Source of the DNA: Neolewinella lacunae
GTDB lineage: Bacteria; Bacteroidota; Bacteroidia; Chitinophagales; Saprospiraceae
Direction of reading: 5' to 3'
Assembly (NCBI RefSeq): GCF_014349155.1
Contig: NZ_JACSIT010000100.1
Coordinates: 62,001 to 126,000 of the forward strand
DNA length: 64,000 nucleotides
Below are positions 36,856-45,659 of the stretch, in pieces (position 1 is the first letter of the stretch; the number at the start of each line of letters is the position of its first letter). A program made the position numbers and the translations under genes. Below the pieces are notes generated by a model, which saw nothing but the letters and a program-made list of their open reading frames with translations, had not been told where the DNA came from and ran no database searches.

Positions 36856-37575
36856 ATGAAAGTTTACGGCTTAACAGCGGTAATTTTTATGGTGTCTGCA
36901 TATCTCTTCAGTCAGGGCCAGCCACTGAAACTGGGGTTTTATGCCGGGCCATCATACAATATTTTCACCCAGACTAACTTTATTCAAATTGGCTCGGTCT
37001 GGTCAGTAGGGGATCCCGAAAGTTTTGTAGACTGGCAGTACGGCGCTACCTTGGAGCTTCCGGTTAACAACCGAATGTCAGTTATCGCCGATATGAATTT
37101 TAGGCCTGATTACCGATATAGTTATTTTGTCCAAGACGTAGAAGATGTTTCCATATTCGGGCCAGTTCTGAAAGTAATTGTAGTGGGCGGAGATGAATTT
37201 ACTGCCTCAATGTTGGTGTCTTATTCACTATTTTCACTAGGAAAACTTTCCATTAGTGCTTACGGAGGACCTGGTATTTCTATTAATACCAAAGATAAGA
37301 CGGAGCCGATCCATTTTAATGGTAGATTACTCGCTACTGCCGAGGTCATCAATGCAATGTACGACTCCGATCACCCACCCACGTTTATGGGCTCGGTTGG
37401 CGGGCTGGTGGAGTACGGTCGGATCAGCCTCCGCTCGGGCTATGTGAAAACCTTGTCCAATTCCAATACGGCTCCGATAAATGTAGGGGGGCAACAGCGC
37501 TCATTCCTGAATAAGCGGGATGCTTACCAAGTTTCGCTGGGCTATGCCTTTCCGTTGGGGAAAAAGAGGCGCTAG
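36856..37575 (+). CDS. Small outer-membrane beta-barrel protein, unknown role
   Basis: This 239-residue protein has a signal peptide ending near LFSQGQ. Alternating hydrophobic strands follow (LKLGFYAGPSYNIF, WQYGATLELPVNNRMSVIADM, ISLRSGYVKTL) and the end is AYQVSLGYAFPLGKKRR. This is the layout of the small barrel proteins common in Bacteroidota outer membranes. No specific family was recognised. It shares the AT-rich composition of the broken lipoprotein 190 bp upstream, so both may have arrived together. That link is inferred from composition and position only. Confidence 0.7.
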   Translation: MKVYGLTAVIFMVSAYLFSQGQPLKLGFYAGPSYNIFTQTNFIQIGSVWSVGDPESFVDWQYGATLELPVNNRMSVIADMNFRPDYRYSYFVQDVEDVSIFGPVLKVIVVGGDEFTASMLVSYSLFSLGKLSISAYGGPGISINTKDKTEPIHFNGRLLATAEVINAMYDSDHPPTFMGSVGGLVEYGRISLRSGYVKTLSNSNTAPINVGGQQRSFLNKRDAYQVSLGYAFPLGKKRR

Positions 37576-37672
37576 GCGGGACCTGACTTCGCCAACGTGA
37601 AGCGCGTAGGGTCCTGGAGATTTTTCTTTTGCGAGTAGGTATCTTGGCAGCTGCAAATCCTCCCTTCTCGCC

Positions 37673-38755
37673 ATGTACCATATCCACCCCGACCTCCGCC
37701 ACGCCGGTACCCTTCCGGCCGACTTCTACCACAACCCCGCCGTGTGGGAAGCGTGTCGGGAAAAGGTATTCGCTCGGAGCTGGCAGTACCTGGGAGACGA
37801 GCGCCGCCTGTTCAGTGGGCCGGAGAACATCCACCCCCTGTGGCTGCTGGAAAAATACCTCGATGAGCCGCTGCTGCTCACCAAGCGCGGGGAGGATGTG
37901 GAGTGCCTCACCAACGTCTGTACCCACCGGGGGATGATCCTGGCGCAGCACCCGGCCCAGGTGCGGAAGCTGACTTGCCCCTACCACGGCCGGCGCTTCG
38001 ATCTGGGCGGTAAATTTGAGTTCATGCCAGAATTTCGGGAAGCCGAAGATTTCCCCCGTCCCTGCGACGACCTCCACCGTTTGCCCCTTGACCGCTGGCG
38101 GCAGTTTCTGTTCACTTCCCTTGCGCCGGGCAGCGATTTTAAGTCGATCGTCGCCACCCTGGAGGAACGGTTGTATTTTCTGGACTTCGCCGCCTTCACG
38201 CCCCGGCCGGAATACAACAAGGTGTACAACGTGCAGGCGCACTGGGCGCTTTACCTGGACAATTACCTGGAGGGCTTTCACGTCCCCTTCGTGCACAACG
38301 ACCTCGGGGCCTTGCTTGACTACGGCAGCTACACCACGGAATGCTACGAAGAGGTAGTGTTGCAGATCGGCTACGCCAGTGGGGGAGACTTCACTTTTGC
38401 TTTGCCTCAGGGCCACCCTGACTTCGGCCGGCAGGTGACGGCCTACTATTACTGGGTTTACCCCAACCTGATGCTCAACGTGTATCCCTGGGGCGTGCAG
38501 CTCAACATCGTCCGGCCCGTAACGCCGACCTTTACCAAAGTGGAGTTCATCTACTACATCCAGGACCACGCCACCTTCGAGCTGATGAACGGGGCCAACC
38601 TCGCCGAAAAGACGGAGCGGGAGGATGAGTTTGTGGTGGAGGCGGTGCAGCGCGGGTTGGGGTCGCGCTTTTACCCCGGTGGGCGTTTTTCGCCGCAGCG
38701 GGAGAGTGGGGTGCATGCGCTGCACCGGATGCTGGCGCGGGCGTTGGGCGGGTAG
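37673..38755 (+). CDS. Rieske-type ring-hydroxylating oxygenase, alpha subunit-like
   Basis: This 360-residue protein has a complete Rieske [2Fe-2S] site: Cys83-x-His85 (CTHRG) and Cys102-x2-His105 (CPYHGRRFDL). The catalytic-domain signature with mononuclear-iron histidines 203 and 208 lies in DNYLEGFHVPFVH. Proteins of this family hydroxylate or demethylate small aromatic or quaternary-amine substrates using electrons from a reductase. No reductase or ferredoxin is encoded here, so it must borrow one. The short length suggests a single-subunit oxygenase of the choline-monooxygenase-like branch; the substrate is unknown. Confidence 0.85.
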   Translation: MYHIHPDLRHAGTLPADFYHNPAVWEACREKVFARSWQYLGDERRLFSGPENIHPLWLLEKYLDEPLLLTKRGEDVECLTNVCTHRGMILAQHPAQVRKLTCPYHGRRFDLGGKFEFMPEFREAEDFPRPCDDLHRLPLDRWRQFLFTSLAPGSDFKSIVATLEERLYFLDFAAFTPRPEYNKVYNVQAHWALYLDNYLEGFHVPFVHNDLGALLDYGSYTTECYEEVVLQIGYASGGDFTFALPQGHPDFGRQVTAYYYWVYPNLMLNVYPWGVQLNIVRPVTPTFTKVEFIYYIQDHATFELMNGANLAEKTEREDEFVVEAVQRGLGSRFYPGGRFSPQRESGVHALHRMLARALGG

Positions 38756-38783
38756 ACTTCCCTCGCTCCTTCACCTGGCCCTT

Positions 38784-38801
38784 GCACCTGCGGCCGCGCC
38801 C
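38784..38801 (+). repeat. Dispersed motif copy 9 (spacer GCC)
   Basis: Consensus copy preceded by CCTT, 29 bp after the Rieske stop codon and 97 bp before the SDR start, in the direction of both. Confidence 0.9.
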
Positions 38802-38897
38802 TCTACCACCCACCGTTTCGGCCTAGAAGAGCCGTGGTAAAAAGAATGAGCCATTTTTCCATCGGCGGTGTTATGCCCCTGACCAAACTTACCCGTG

Positions 38898-39602
38898 ATG
38901 TCTTCTCCCGAAAAAATTGCCTTGGTAACCGGAGCCAACCGCGGCCTCGGCAAAGAAACCGCCCGGCAACTGGCCCAGGCGGGCTACCACGTAGTGCTCA
39001 CCAGCCGCTCCGCCGCCGGGCAGGCCGTGGCCGACGAATACCGCGCCGCCGGGCTTTCCGTGGATTTTCATCCGCTGGACGTTGCCGACGGGCAAAGCAT
39101 CGGCGAACTGACCGACTACCTGACGGCCAATTACCCCCACCTGGACGTACTGATCAACAACGCCGGTATTCACTACGATACTTTTCAAAATACCCTGAAC
39201 GCCGATTTTGCCATCGTCGAAGAGGCCATCCACGTCAACACCATTGGCCCCTGGCGACTGAGTAAAGCCCTAATCCCCCTGCTGCAAAAAAGTGCCGGCG
39301 GGCGCATTGTCAACGTCTCCAGCAGCTCCGGCTCCTTTGCCGATTCCTGGCCCGGTACGCCAGCGTATTCCATTTCCAAGGCGGCCCTGAATATGCTCAC
39401 CCTGAAGCTCGCTGCTGACCTCGCCGATACCCCTATTCTGGTCAATAGCGTCTGCCCTGGCTGGGTCCGTACCGAAATGGGTGGCGAGGCCGCGCCGCGC
39501 TCCGTGGCCGAAGGGGCAGCGAGCATTATCTGGGCAGCGCTGCTGCCGGAGGGAGGGCCTACGGGTGGTTTTTTCCGGGATGGGGAGCGGGTTAGTTGGT
39601 AG
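38898..39602 (+). CDS. Short-chain dehydrogenase/reductase
   Basis: This 234-residue classical SDR has the cofactor-binding TGANRGLGKETA, NNAG in VLINNAGIHYD, the catalytic Ser in VNVSSSSGSF, and YSISK with Tyr and Lys. The ending CPGWVRTEMGG is also typical. It resembles carbonyl-reductase-like SDRs that usually prefer NADPH. The substrate is not predictable. The ATG at 38898 is preferred over a GTG one codon earlier. A composite repeat begins immediately after its stop codon. Confidence 0.9.
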   Translation: MSSPEKIALVTGANRGLGKETARQLAQAGYHVVLTSRSAAGQAVADEYRAAGLSVDFHPLDVADGQSIGELTDYLTANYPHLDVLINNAGIHYDTFQNTLNADFAIVEEAIHVNTIGPWRLSKALIPLLQKSAGGRIVNVSSSSGSFADSWPGTPAYSISKAALNMLTLKLAADLADTPILVNSVCPGWVRTEMGGEAAPRSVAEGAASIIWAALLPEGGPTGGFFRDGERVSW

Positions 39603-39603
39603 G

Positions 39604-40005
39604 TTAATGAGCGAATGCGTGAATGAGTGAATGCGTGAATGGGCTACCGCACGCGACACGCTGCCGCACACGACACGCTGCCGCGCGCGGCACGCTACCG
39701 CGAGCGACCTAATAATGAGTGAATGAGTGAAGGATTGAATGGCTGCCGCGAGCGACACGCTACCGCAAGTGATATGCTACCGCGGGTGACACGCTACCGC
39801 ACGCAATAGGCTCGCCAAAGGCTGTTTAGCGATATGGAGCTTATCGTCAATAATTTTCTCCTGATTTATTGCCGGGGCAGCGGTCAGCGAACTTGTGCCA
39901 GAGAATAAAAATAGCGCTCTGGTCATGTGGCCCCTTATCTCGCCTATCCCGTGCGGCAGCGTGTCGCTGGCGGCAGCCCATTCACTCATTCACGCATTCA
40001 CGCAT
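39604..40005. repeat. Composite repeat element 1 between SDR and metallo-hydrolase
   Basis: The left arm has 8-bp units (GAATGAGT/GAATGCGT) followed by 17-bp units of the form GCTRCCGCACGSGAYAY (four, then after more 8-bp units four again). A core includes CAATAATTTTC, GGCAGCGGT and CTCTGGTC. The right arm is the reverse complement: 17-bp units, then ACTCATTC/ACGCATTC units. The element fills the whole gap between the SDR stop and the stop of the convergent hydrolase gene. No coding potential was recognised. Confidence 0.85.
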
Positions 40006-40929
40006 TCACTCATTGACCTCCTCCCACATCACCTCCAGATTCACATCCCGCAGGCGCTCTCCGAAATTCCAGGTTTCGGCACCGGGGATGGTGACGGTTT
40101 TGGCTTTGAGGGCTTCCAGCGTGGTACCTTTTTTCTTTTCCCTGGTGACGTATTTGCGGAGGGAGCGCAGGTAATTTTCGAAGGCTTTGAGGTCGGAGGC
40201 GGTGCCGAAGACGGGGTAGCCATCGGCGGCGTGACCGAAGATGTAGATGGTATTTTTATCGTAGAATTGGCGGATGCTTTTCATCACCTCGGCCCAGTTG
40301 GTGAGGTTGCCGCCGGCTTTGGGGTCGATGTAGGGAAAGCGGCGGTTGAAGAGCAAATCGCCGAGGTGTGCCACGTTGGCGTTTTCGAAGTGTACGACGG
40401 CATCGCCTCCGGTGTGGCCGGCCCCGAAGTGACGCAGGCTGATGCTCTCCTTACCGTCGGGGAGGTTGGTAGACCAGCTGGTGGTGAAGGTTGTACCGGG
40501 CAGGGGTAGGGTGCCGGCTTTGTCGTTGGCCGCCAGGTTGTCTTCCAGGTTCTGCTTGGCGCGGGCGTGGCTGATGTGCTGCTTGGCCAGGGGGGCAAAA
40601 ACGCCGTTGCCGCCCGTATGGTCGCCGTGGTGGTGGGTATTGGCCAGGAGGCTGAACTGCGCCAGCTCGCCCTTTTCCCGCAGCAAATCGAGTAAATGCC
40701 GGGCCGATTCCGGAAACTGGGTATCAATGATCACCCCGCCCTCGGGCCGTCCAGCGGGGAGGTAGACGCCAATCGTACCCCCACTGTTGGTGTAGTAGCC
40801 GACGTTGCCCCGGATCATCTGAAAGTCCCCGGCGGCTGCATCCGGACGAAATCCACGGCTAAAAAGCGAAACCAAAGGGGCCGCAGCCAGCACAGCACCC
40901 GTGCCCAGCAAAAAGTAACGACGGTTCAT
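40006..40929 (-). CDS. Exported metallo-beta-lactamase-fold hydrolase
   Basis: This 307-residue protein has the MBL signature HHHGDHTGG with metal ligands, then FGAGHTGGDAVVHF and HLGDLLFNRRFP. The overall spacing resembles quinoprotein relay or SoxH-like members more than true beta-lactamases. The N terminus NRRYFLLGTGAVLAAAP looks like a twin-arginine signal, so it is probably exported folded. Substrate unknown. The ATG at 40929 is preferred over a TTG one codon upstream. The last codons read EVNE and the stop is the first TGA of the composite repeat, so the repeat has reached the coding end. Confidence 0.82.
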   Translation of the reverse strand: MNRRYFLLGTGAVLAAAPLVSLFSRGFRPDAAAGDFQMIRGNVGYYTNSGGTIGVYLPAGRPEGGVIIDTQFPESARHLLDLLREKGELAQFSLLANTHHHGDHTGGNGVFAPLAKQHISHARAKQNLEDNLAANDKAGTLPLPGTTFTTSWSTNLPDGKESISLRHFGAGHTGGDAVVHFENANVAHLGDLLFNRRFPYIDPKAGGNLTNWAEVMKSIRQFYDKNTIYIFGHAADGYPVFGTASDLKAFENYLRSLRKYVTREKKKGTTLEALKAKTVTIPGAETWNFGERLRDVNLEVMWEEVNE

Positions 40930-41060
40930 CAAGGGAGCGTTTATGCAAGAAGGCCCAAGGCCAGGTTTTTGTTTGGATTAATATTACTCAGCCAGAATTT
41001 TCTCAAAATAAAAAAAACACCAGTCGGACCAATTCCCCGGGCCAAGTCCGACGCCGGGTC

Positions 41061-41573
41061 TCACGGTTCCTGCCCCAGCTCTTCCGCAATGACCGCATCC
41101 AGCGCCCGTTCGTGGAACTTGACGCTCCACCCCCCACCTAGGTGGATGCGGAGGTCGGCGTTGCTGGCCTTGCTGAGTCCACTCCGGTCGATCCGCGCTT
41201 CATCGATCCCCAGGTGCTCCTCCAGCCAATCCGCAAAGGCAGCCAACGGGCGGTCGGTGACAAACTCCACGTGGTCATAGCCCTCGGGATAAAAACTGCC
41301 GGGTTTCGGCTCGGGGAGTTCCAGCAACTCAATCCGCCGCTGCCCGTGTACCCAAGGGGCGCTCATCCGAAAAGTACTGATCCGCCGCCCCTGGATGATG
41401 GATTCGGCCAGCAGGATATTGTCCACTAACAGTGCATCCCGCAGGCGCTCGTAGTCCGCCACGCTTTCCACCCGGTAGCAGATGTGGTCCAGTAACAAAT
41501 GATCCAGCGCCCCCGGAGTCGGCTCCAGGCTGGCGAGTAGTTCGGTGAGGAAGGGGGTGGGGTGGGGGAGCAT
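41061..41573 (-). CDS. YecM-like VOC-fold protein
   Basis: This 170-residue protein shows the YecM pattern: DHICYRVESVADYERLRDAL, then ILLAESIIQGRRISTFRM, ELLELPEPKPGSFYPEGYDHVEFV and an ending in IHLGGGWSVKFHERALDAVI. YecM proteins have a vicinal-oxygen-chelate fold and probably bind metal, but their reaction is not known. The ATG at 41573 gives the family length; the open frame upstream is made of repeat sequence and is not part of the protein. It stands alone between two minus-strand genes. Confidence 0.8.
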   Translation of the reverse strand: MLPHPTPFLTELLASLEPTPGALDHLLLDHICYRVESVADYERLRDALLVDNILLAESIIQGRRISTFRMSAPWVHGQRRIELLELPEPKPGSFYPEGYDHVEFVTDRPLAAFADWLEEHLGIDEARIDRSGLSKASNADLRIHLGGGWSVKFHERALDAVIAEELGQEP

Positions 41574-42212
41574 GGGGTAATGAGTGAATGCGTGAATGAG
41601 CGAATGCGTGAATGGGCTGCCGCACGGGATAGGCGAGACAATGAATGGGTTAATGAGCGAATGCGTGAATGAGTGAATAAGCTGCCGCACGGGATAAGCG
41701 AGATAGGCTACCATTGGCTATCTCGGCATTAATCGGCAATAATTTTCATTTATCGAACGCCAAGGCAGCGGTGTTGAGGTAATTAGTGAATAGTCTCTGG
41801 TCGCAGGAGATGCGATAGCATATCCCGTGCGGTAGCGTATCCCGTGCGGTAGCGTATCCCGTGCGGTAGCGTATCCCGTGCGGTAGCGTATCCCGTGCGG
41901 TAGCATATCCCGTGCGGCAGAGTATCCCGTGCAGCAGCGTATCCCGTGCGGCAGCATGTCTCGTGCGGCAGCATGTCTCGTGCGGCAGCGTATCTCGTGC
42001 GGTAGCATATCCCGCGCGGCAGCATATCCCGTGCGGCAGCATGTCGCTTGCGGTAGCGTATCTCGTGCGGTAGCATATCCCGCGCGGCAGCATATCCCGT
42101 GCGGCAGCATGTCGCTTGCGGTAGCATGTCGCTCGCGGTAGCCCATTCACTCATTCACTCATTCACGCATTCACTCATTGACCGCATTAGCTAGCGCTGC
42201 TGCCTACGGCGG
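41574..42212. repeat. Composite repeat element 2 between the YecM-like gene and glpD
   Basis: This has the same architecture as element 1 but is longer. The left arm has 8-bp units and single 17-bp units twice. The core has CAATAATTTTC, GGCAGCGGT and CTCTGGTC in the same order. The right arm is an expanded 17-bp array (41818-42140), then 8-bp units in reverse orientation. It ends with a stretch also found in element 3 (CGCTGCTGCCTACGGCGGTC, shared with one mismatch plus a one-base gap). It directly abuts the glpD stop codon. Confidence 0.85.
41818..42140. repeat. 17-bp tandem array, 19 units
   Basis: Nineteen successive units of GCRTRTCYCGTGCGGYA fit exactly into 323 bp. Units 11-14 (41988-42055) are repeated base for base as units 15-18 (42056-42123), a 68-bp higher-order duplication. 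The first five units are almost identical. Because 17 is not a multiple of 3 and the unit has no stop, all three minus-strand frames stay open across it. Confidence 0.92.
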
Positions 42213-43862
42213 TCACTCATTGACCTCAAATACACTCACCCAAGCCATCGCCTCCAGCACCCGTTTCTTCTCCCGTTCCCGCTCGGCGGCACTGTACTGG
42301 TAGGCGGCGGCGAAGACGTCCAGGACTTCCTCCAGGACGGGTTCGATGCTGGGCATATCGAAATAGAGGCGTCCGCTGCGGCGCTCGATCCAGTCGATGG
42401 GGTAAAGGGCCAGTTCGTGTTCGATGCACCAGGCGGCTTCGGCGGCGGCCAGGCGGGCCACGTCGGTGCCTTCCTGGCGCTGGGTGGCGGCGTCGATGAT
42501 GGCCGGGGATTGTTTGCCGTAGTTGCTCACCAGGTAGGCTGCGCGATCGGGCGTGAGGCTGGCGGCCAGCAGGTAGTTTTCGATGTGCTTTTCGTAGGCC
42601 TTCACGGCGGCAAAATCCTCGAAGGGGCCGCCCGTCAGCACGAGGTCTTTGGTATGCGTTTTGCGCAGCTCCTCGCCCGCCGTACGCAGTTGCTTGCCCA
42701 GCCGGTCCACCACCCGCTCGGCCATTTTACGGTAGCCCGTTAATTTACCCCCGGCGATGGACAGCAAGCCCGAGGCCGATTCGAATATTTCGTCTTTGCG
42801 CGACATCTCACCGGCCGACTTACCCTCTTCAAAAATCAGGGGCCGCACGCCCGCCCAGCTCGATTCTACGTCGTCCACCGTCAGTTGCACCGTCGGGAAC
42901 ATCTCATTGGTGGCTTTGAGCAGATAATCGACGTCCTCCCGGTTAATCGGGATGGCTTTCGGATCCCCGCTGTAGGGCGTATCCGTCGTGCCGATGTAGG
43001 TACAGCGCAGGCGGGGAATGGCGAACAGCATCCGCCCGTCGGGCACGTCAAAATACACGGCGTGTTGCAGCGGCAGGCGCTCGCGGGATACGACGATGTG
43101 AACGCCCTTGGAGAGAAACACCCCGCGGTTGGTCATGCTTTTATCTTTCTTCCGGAGGTCATCCACCCAGGGGCCGGTACTGCTGATGACGTGCCTGGTT
43201 TTAATCGTCAGTTCCCCGCCGCTGAAGTGGTCATGACAAATCACGCCGGAAATTTTGCCCTGGGCGTCGTAGGTAAAATCTTTGGCTTCGACGTAATTCA
43301 GGGCCGTCGCCCCTTCTTTTTCGGCCGTCTTGATGTTTTCGATCGTCAGGCGGGCGTCGTCGGTGCGGTACTCGGCGTAGAAGCCGCCGCCGGTGAGGAT
43401 GTCCGTACGCAGCAGCGGTTCGTGGGCGCTGGTTTCCTCTTTCGAGAGCATCACGCGTTTATCGTCGCCTTCCACGTCGGCCAAAAAATCGTAAACCCAC
43501 AGGGCCATGCTGGTGGAAAATTTTCCCAGCGAGCCACCTTCCACGAGGGGCAGCAGCATCTTTTCGGGGCGGACGAGGTGGGGGGCCAAGTCGTGCACCA
43601 CGGCCCGTTCCTGTCCGACTTCCCGCACCAGGCCGATCTCCAGATTTTTGAGGTAGCGCAGGCCGCCGTGGATGAGTTTGGTGGATTTGGAACTGGTCCC
43701 GGAGGCGAAATCGTCGCGTTCGATCAGGGCCACGTCCAGGCCCCGGCTGGCGGCGTCCAGGGCCACGCCCGCGCCAGTGATGCCGCCGCCGATGACGACG
43801 AGGTCAAAGGTATGTTGGCGCAGGTGGTCGATTTTGGCGGTGCGTTGTGGCGTAGCTTGCAT
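42213..43862 (-). CDS. glpD: Glycerol-3-phosphate dehydrogenase, FAD-dependent
   Basis: This 549-residue flavoprotein oxidises sn-glycerol 3-phosphate to dihydroxyacetone phosphate and feeds electrons to the quinone pool. It has VVIGGGITGAGVALDAASRG near residue 23, the family segment SGTSSKSTKLIHGGLRYL, TYIGTTDTPYSGD, and LLSIAGGKLTGYRKMAE. The C-terminal helical domain is present. The ATG at 43862 fits relatives. The protein ends EVNE, the same four residues as the metallo-hydrolase, because both stops lie at the edge of a composite repeat. It is divergent from the PfkB kinase gene. Confidence 0.94.
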   Translation of the reverse strand: MQATPQRTAKIDHLRQHTFDLVVIGGGITGAGVALDAASRGLDVALIERDDFASGTSSKSTKLIHGGLRYLKNLEIGLVREVGQERAVVHDLAPHLVRPEKMLLPLVEGGSLGKFSTSMALWVYDFLADVEGDDKRVMLSKEETSAHEPLLRTDILTGGGFYAEYRTDDARLTIENIKTAEKEGATALNYVEAKDFTYDAQGKISGVICHDHFSGGELTIKTRHVISSTGPWVDDLRKKDKSMTNRGVFLSKGVHIVVSRERLPLQHAVYFDVPDGRMLFAIPRLRCTYIGTTDTPYSGDPKAIPINREDVDYLLKATNEMFPTVQLTVDDVESSWAGVRPLIFEEGKSAGEMSRKDEIFESASGLLSIAGGKLTGYRKMAERVVDRLGKQLRTAGEELRKTHTKDLVLTGGPFEDFAAVKAYEKHIENYLLAASLTPDRAAYLVSNYGKQSPAIIDAATQRQEGTDVARLAAAEAAWCIEHELALYPIDWIERRSGRLYFDMPSIEPVLEEVLDVFAAAYQYSAAEREREKKRVLEAMAWVSVFEVNE

Positions 43863-43955
43863 AGTGCGGATGGTTCTCAAGACGTAAATTGGCGGCGAGC
43901 GCAAATGGTTGTCTTTTTCAGGGAGTTTGCCCGTTTGCGGGGCTTTATCTTCTTT

Positions 43956-43974
43956 GGGGCGCGGCCGCAGGTGC
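43956..43974 (-). repeat. Dispersed motif copy 10 (spacer GCC)
   Basis: Exact consensus 94 bp before the glpD start codon, in the direction of glpD. The adjoining 43975-44040 is very rich in C and G runs (CCCCC/GGGGG), typical of short Bacteroidota intergenic repeats. Confidence 0.88.
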
Positions 43975-44133
43975 TCCCCCCCGCCCCCCCGAAGGGGGGA
44001 GTTCAGACGCCCCCCAACCCCCAAAGGGGGAGGAGCAAGGGAAGTCTGAAGCTGGGGGCGGACGAGCGAAAAAACCATGCGCTCTGGCCTTATTTTTACC
44101 GCCCATCTTTTCTCCCAGCAAAGTCTTTTCTCC

Positions 44134-45051
44134 ATGCCCGAAATCGTTGCCATCGGCGAACTCCTCATCGACCTCATCAGCACGAACTACGCCGATGATT
44201 TTCAGTCGGCCGATCACTACCAGCGGCTCCCCGGCGGCAGCCCCGCCAACCTGGCCATGAACCTGGCCCGCCTGGGGCGCAGCGTAGCTTTGGTCGCTAC
44301 CGTCGGCCAGGACGACGCGGGCACCTTGCTCCTCACGGCGGTCCGGGAAGCGGGGGTGGATGTCGATCACATCGCCCGCCACGCCGACCCGACCACCCTG
44401 ATCCTGGTCACCAAAAGCCGGGCCGTCAGCAACTTCGAGCCCTACCGCCTGGCCGACCGCCAAATCGGCACCGAACAACTGCCGGATGCACTGGTGCAAG
44501 GCTGCCAGGTCATCCACACCACCGCCTTTGCCCTGAGCAAGGAACCCGCCCGCAGCAACATCCTGGCCTCCATGGCCATTGCCGCCGCTGCCGGAGCCAA
44601 GCCTAGCGTCGACTTCAACTACGCCGATAAGATCTGGGGCGACGACCGCGCCGCTGGCCTGCAAACCCTGACCGCACTGGCCGCCCACGGTGCCCTCGTC
44701 AAAGTCAGCGAAGTAGATTACGAACGCCTCTTCGGAGAGCCGGTACGGGAGTACCACGCCGCCGCTGCGCGCATCCAGGCCCTGGGAGCATCCGTCGTTT
44801 GCCTTACGCTGGGACCCGACGGCTGCTACGTACTGGCCCCGGATGCCGCGTTTCACCTTCCCGCCCGCCCGGTGGAGGTAAAGGATACGACGGGCGCGGG
44901 CGACGCTTTTTGGTCGGGATTTCTCGCCGCCCACGTCGCCGGATACCCCTGGTACGAATGCGCCCTGGCAGGCCGGGGGATGGCCGAGAAAAAACTCACC
45001 CGCGTCGGGGCCGTGCTGGAGGATGTCGTGTTGGAGGAGTTGTTGGAATGA
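44134..45051 (+). CDS. PfkB-family sugar kinase, fructokinase-like
   Basis: This 305-residue ribokinase-fold kinase has IVAIGELLIDLI at the N terminus, the sugar-binding GGSPANLAMNLARLG, and the PfkB signature VKDTTGAGDAFWSGFL with the catalytic Asp in GAGDAF. The pattern suits fructokinase or a related hexose kinase, but 2-keto-3-deoxygluconate or other sugars cannot be excluded. The ATG at 44134 aligns with family starts. No sugar transporter is adjacent. Confidence 0.88.
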   Translation: MPEIVAIGELLIDLISTNYADDFQSADHYQRLPGGSPANLAMNLARLGRSVALVATVGQDDAGTLLLTAVREAGVDVDHIARHADPTTLILVTKSRAVSNFEPYRLADRQIGTEQLPDALVQGCQVIHTTAFALSKEPARSNILASMAIAAAAGAKPSVDFNYADKIWGDDRAAGLQTLTALAAHGALVKVSEVDYERLFGEPVREYHAAAARIQALGASVVCLTLGPDGCYVLAPDAAFHLPARPVEVKDTTGAGDAFWSGFLAAHVAGYPWYECALAGRGMAEKKLTRVGAVLEDVVLEELLE

Positions 45052-45193
45052 AAAATATCGATGGTGCAGAAAAAGGGCCCGATTATTTAGATCAATAGCG
45101 GCGGCGAAATAAGGCAAAAAATAAATCTGTCAATTGGCCGTCATAATCAGTAGCAGTTGCGGCAGGGGTTTATGCGGCGCAACCCGGAAGGAT

Positions 45194-45201
45194 TATCTTT
45201 G
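45194..45201 (+). promoter_or_regulatory. -7 box directly before a small secreted-protein gene
   Basis: TATCTTTG is an exact TAnnTTTG. The ATG follows after only 7 bp, so the transcript would be leaderless or nearly so. Confidence 0.65.
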
Positions 45202-45208
45202 CGGGGAA

Positions 45209-45598
45209 ATGAAACAATTGGTCATTGGTTGCTTGCTTTCGTTCTTGCTCCTGGCTCAGGCGGCGAAGAACCCGCTGTTGCTCCAATGGCAGCAATGGGC
45301 CAACGAAAGTTTCACCGAGCTCTTCTGCATCAATAAGGGCTTGGAGGATATTCCGATGTGTTTCGGCTCCTGTCAGCTGCCCGCCCTTTTTCAGGGGATG
45401 GAGAGCGATCAGGGGGATGACGAGTTGCAAGCGGTGCTTCCGCTGGCCACGGTGCTTTATTGCATGTTGCCCTCCTCCCAACGAGAAAATCCGGTGCCGA
45501 ATCCCGTTCTGGTTCCTCAGGATAACCCGGTTTTCGTCCCTTCATTGATTGCCCGCCACTACGTTGGCACCGTTTTCGAACCGCCTATAATGGGTTAA
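45209..45598 (+). CDS. Small exported protein with a CINK...CxxxC motif, probable metal link
   Basis: This 129-residue protein begins with a hydrophobic helix (QLVIGCLLSFLLLAQAA). It continues with FTELFCINKGLEDIPMCFGSCQL. Short Bacteroidota proteins with the pattern C-(E/V)NK-x-x-P-x-x-x-C-x-G-x-C-x-L are often found next to copper or other metal uptake genes. This motif is a looser version of that pattern, so the link is an inference, strengthened by the MbnP/MbnH genes 1.3 kb downstream. The C-terminal third is proline-rich (NPVPNPVLVPQDNPVFVP resembles their tails). An excellent -7 box lies 8 bp upstream of the ATG. Confidence 0.6.
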   Translation: MKQLVIGCLLSFLLLAQAAKNPLLLQWQQWANESFTELFCINKGLEDIPMCFGSCQLPALFQGMESDQGDDELQAVLPLATVLYCMLPSSQRENPVPNPVLVPQDNPVFVPSLIARHYVGTVFEPPIMG

Positions 45599-45659
45599 TA
45601 CGAAAACGGCCCTGCTTCCCCGTAAATAATTCGCGTACTCCTGCTGCATCCTCCTTGGT

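Noticed and set aside
41818-42140. CRISPR array
   Set aside because: Units are contiguous with no unique spacers and no cas genes are nearby. The 50-bp and 39-bp arrays fail for the same reason.
41718-42154. Three overlapping minus-strand frames with repeats of the LPHGIRYRTGYA kind
   Set aside because: They are the three readings of a 17-bp DNA repeat without stops. No start region, promoter or fold supports a protein.
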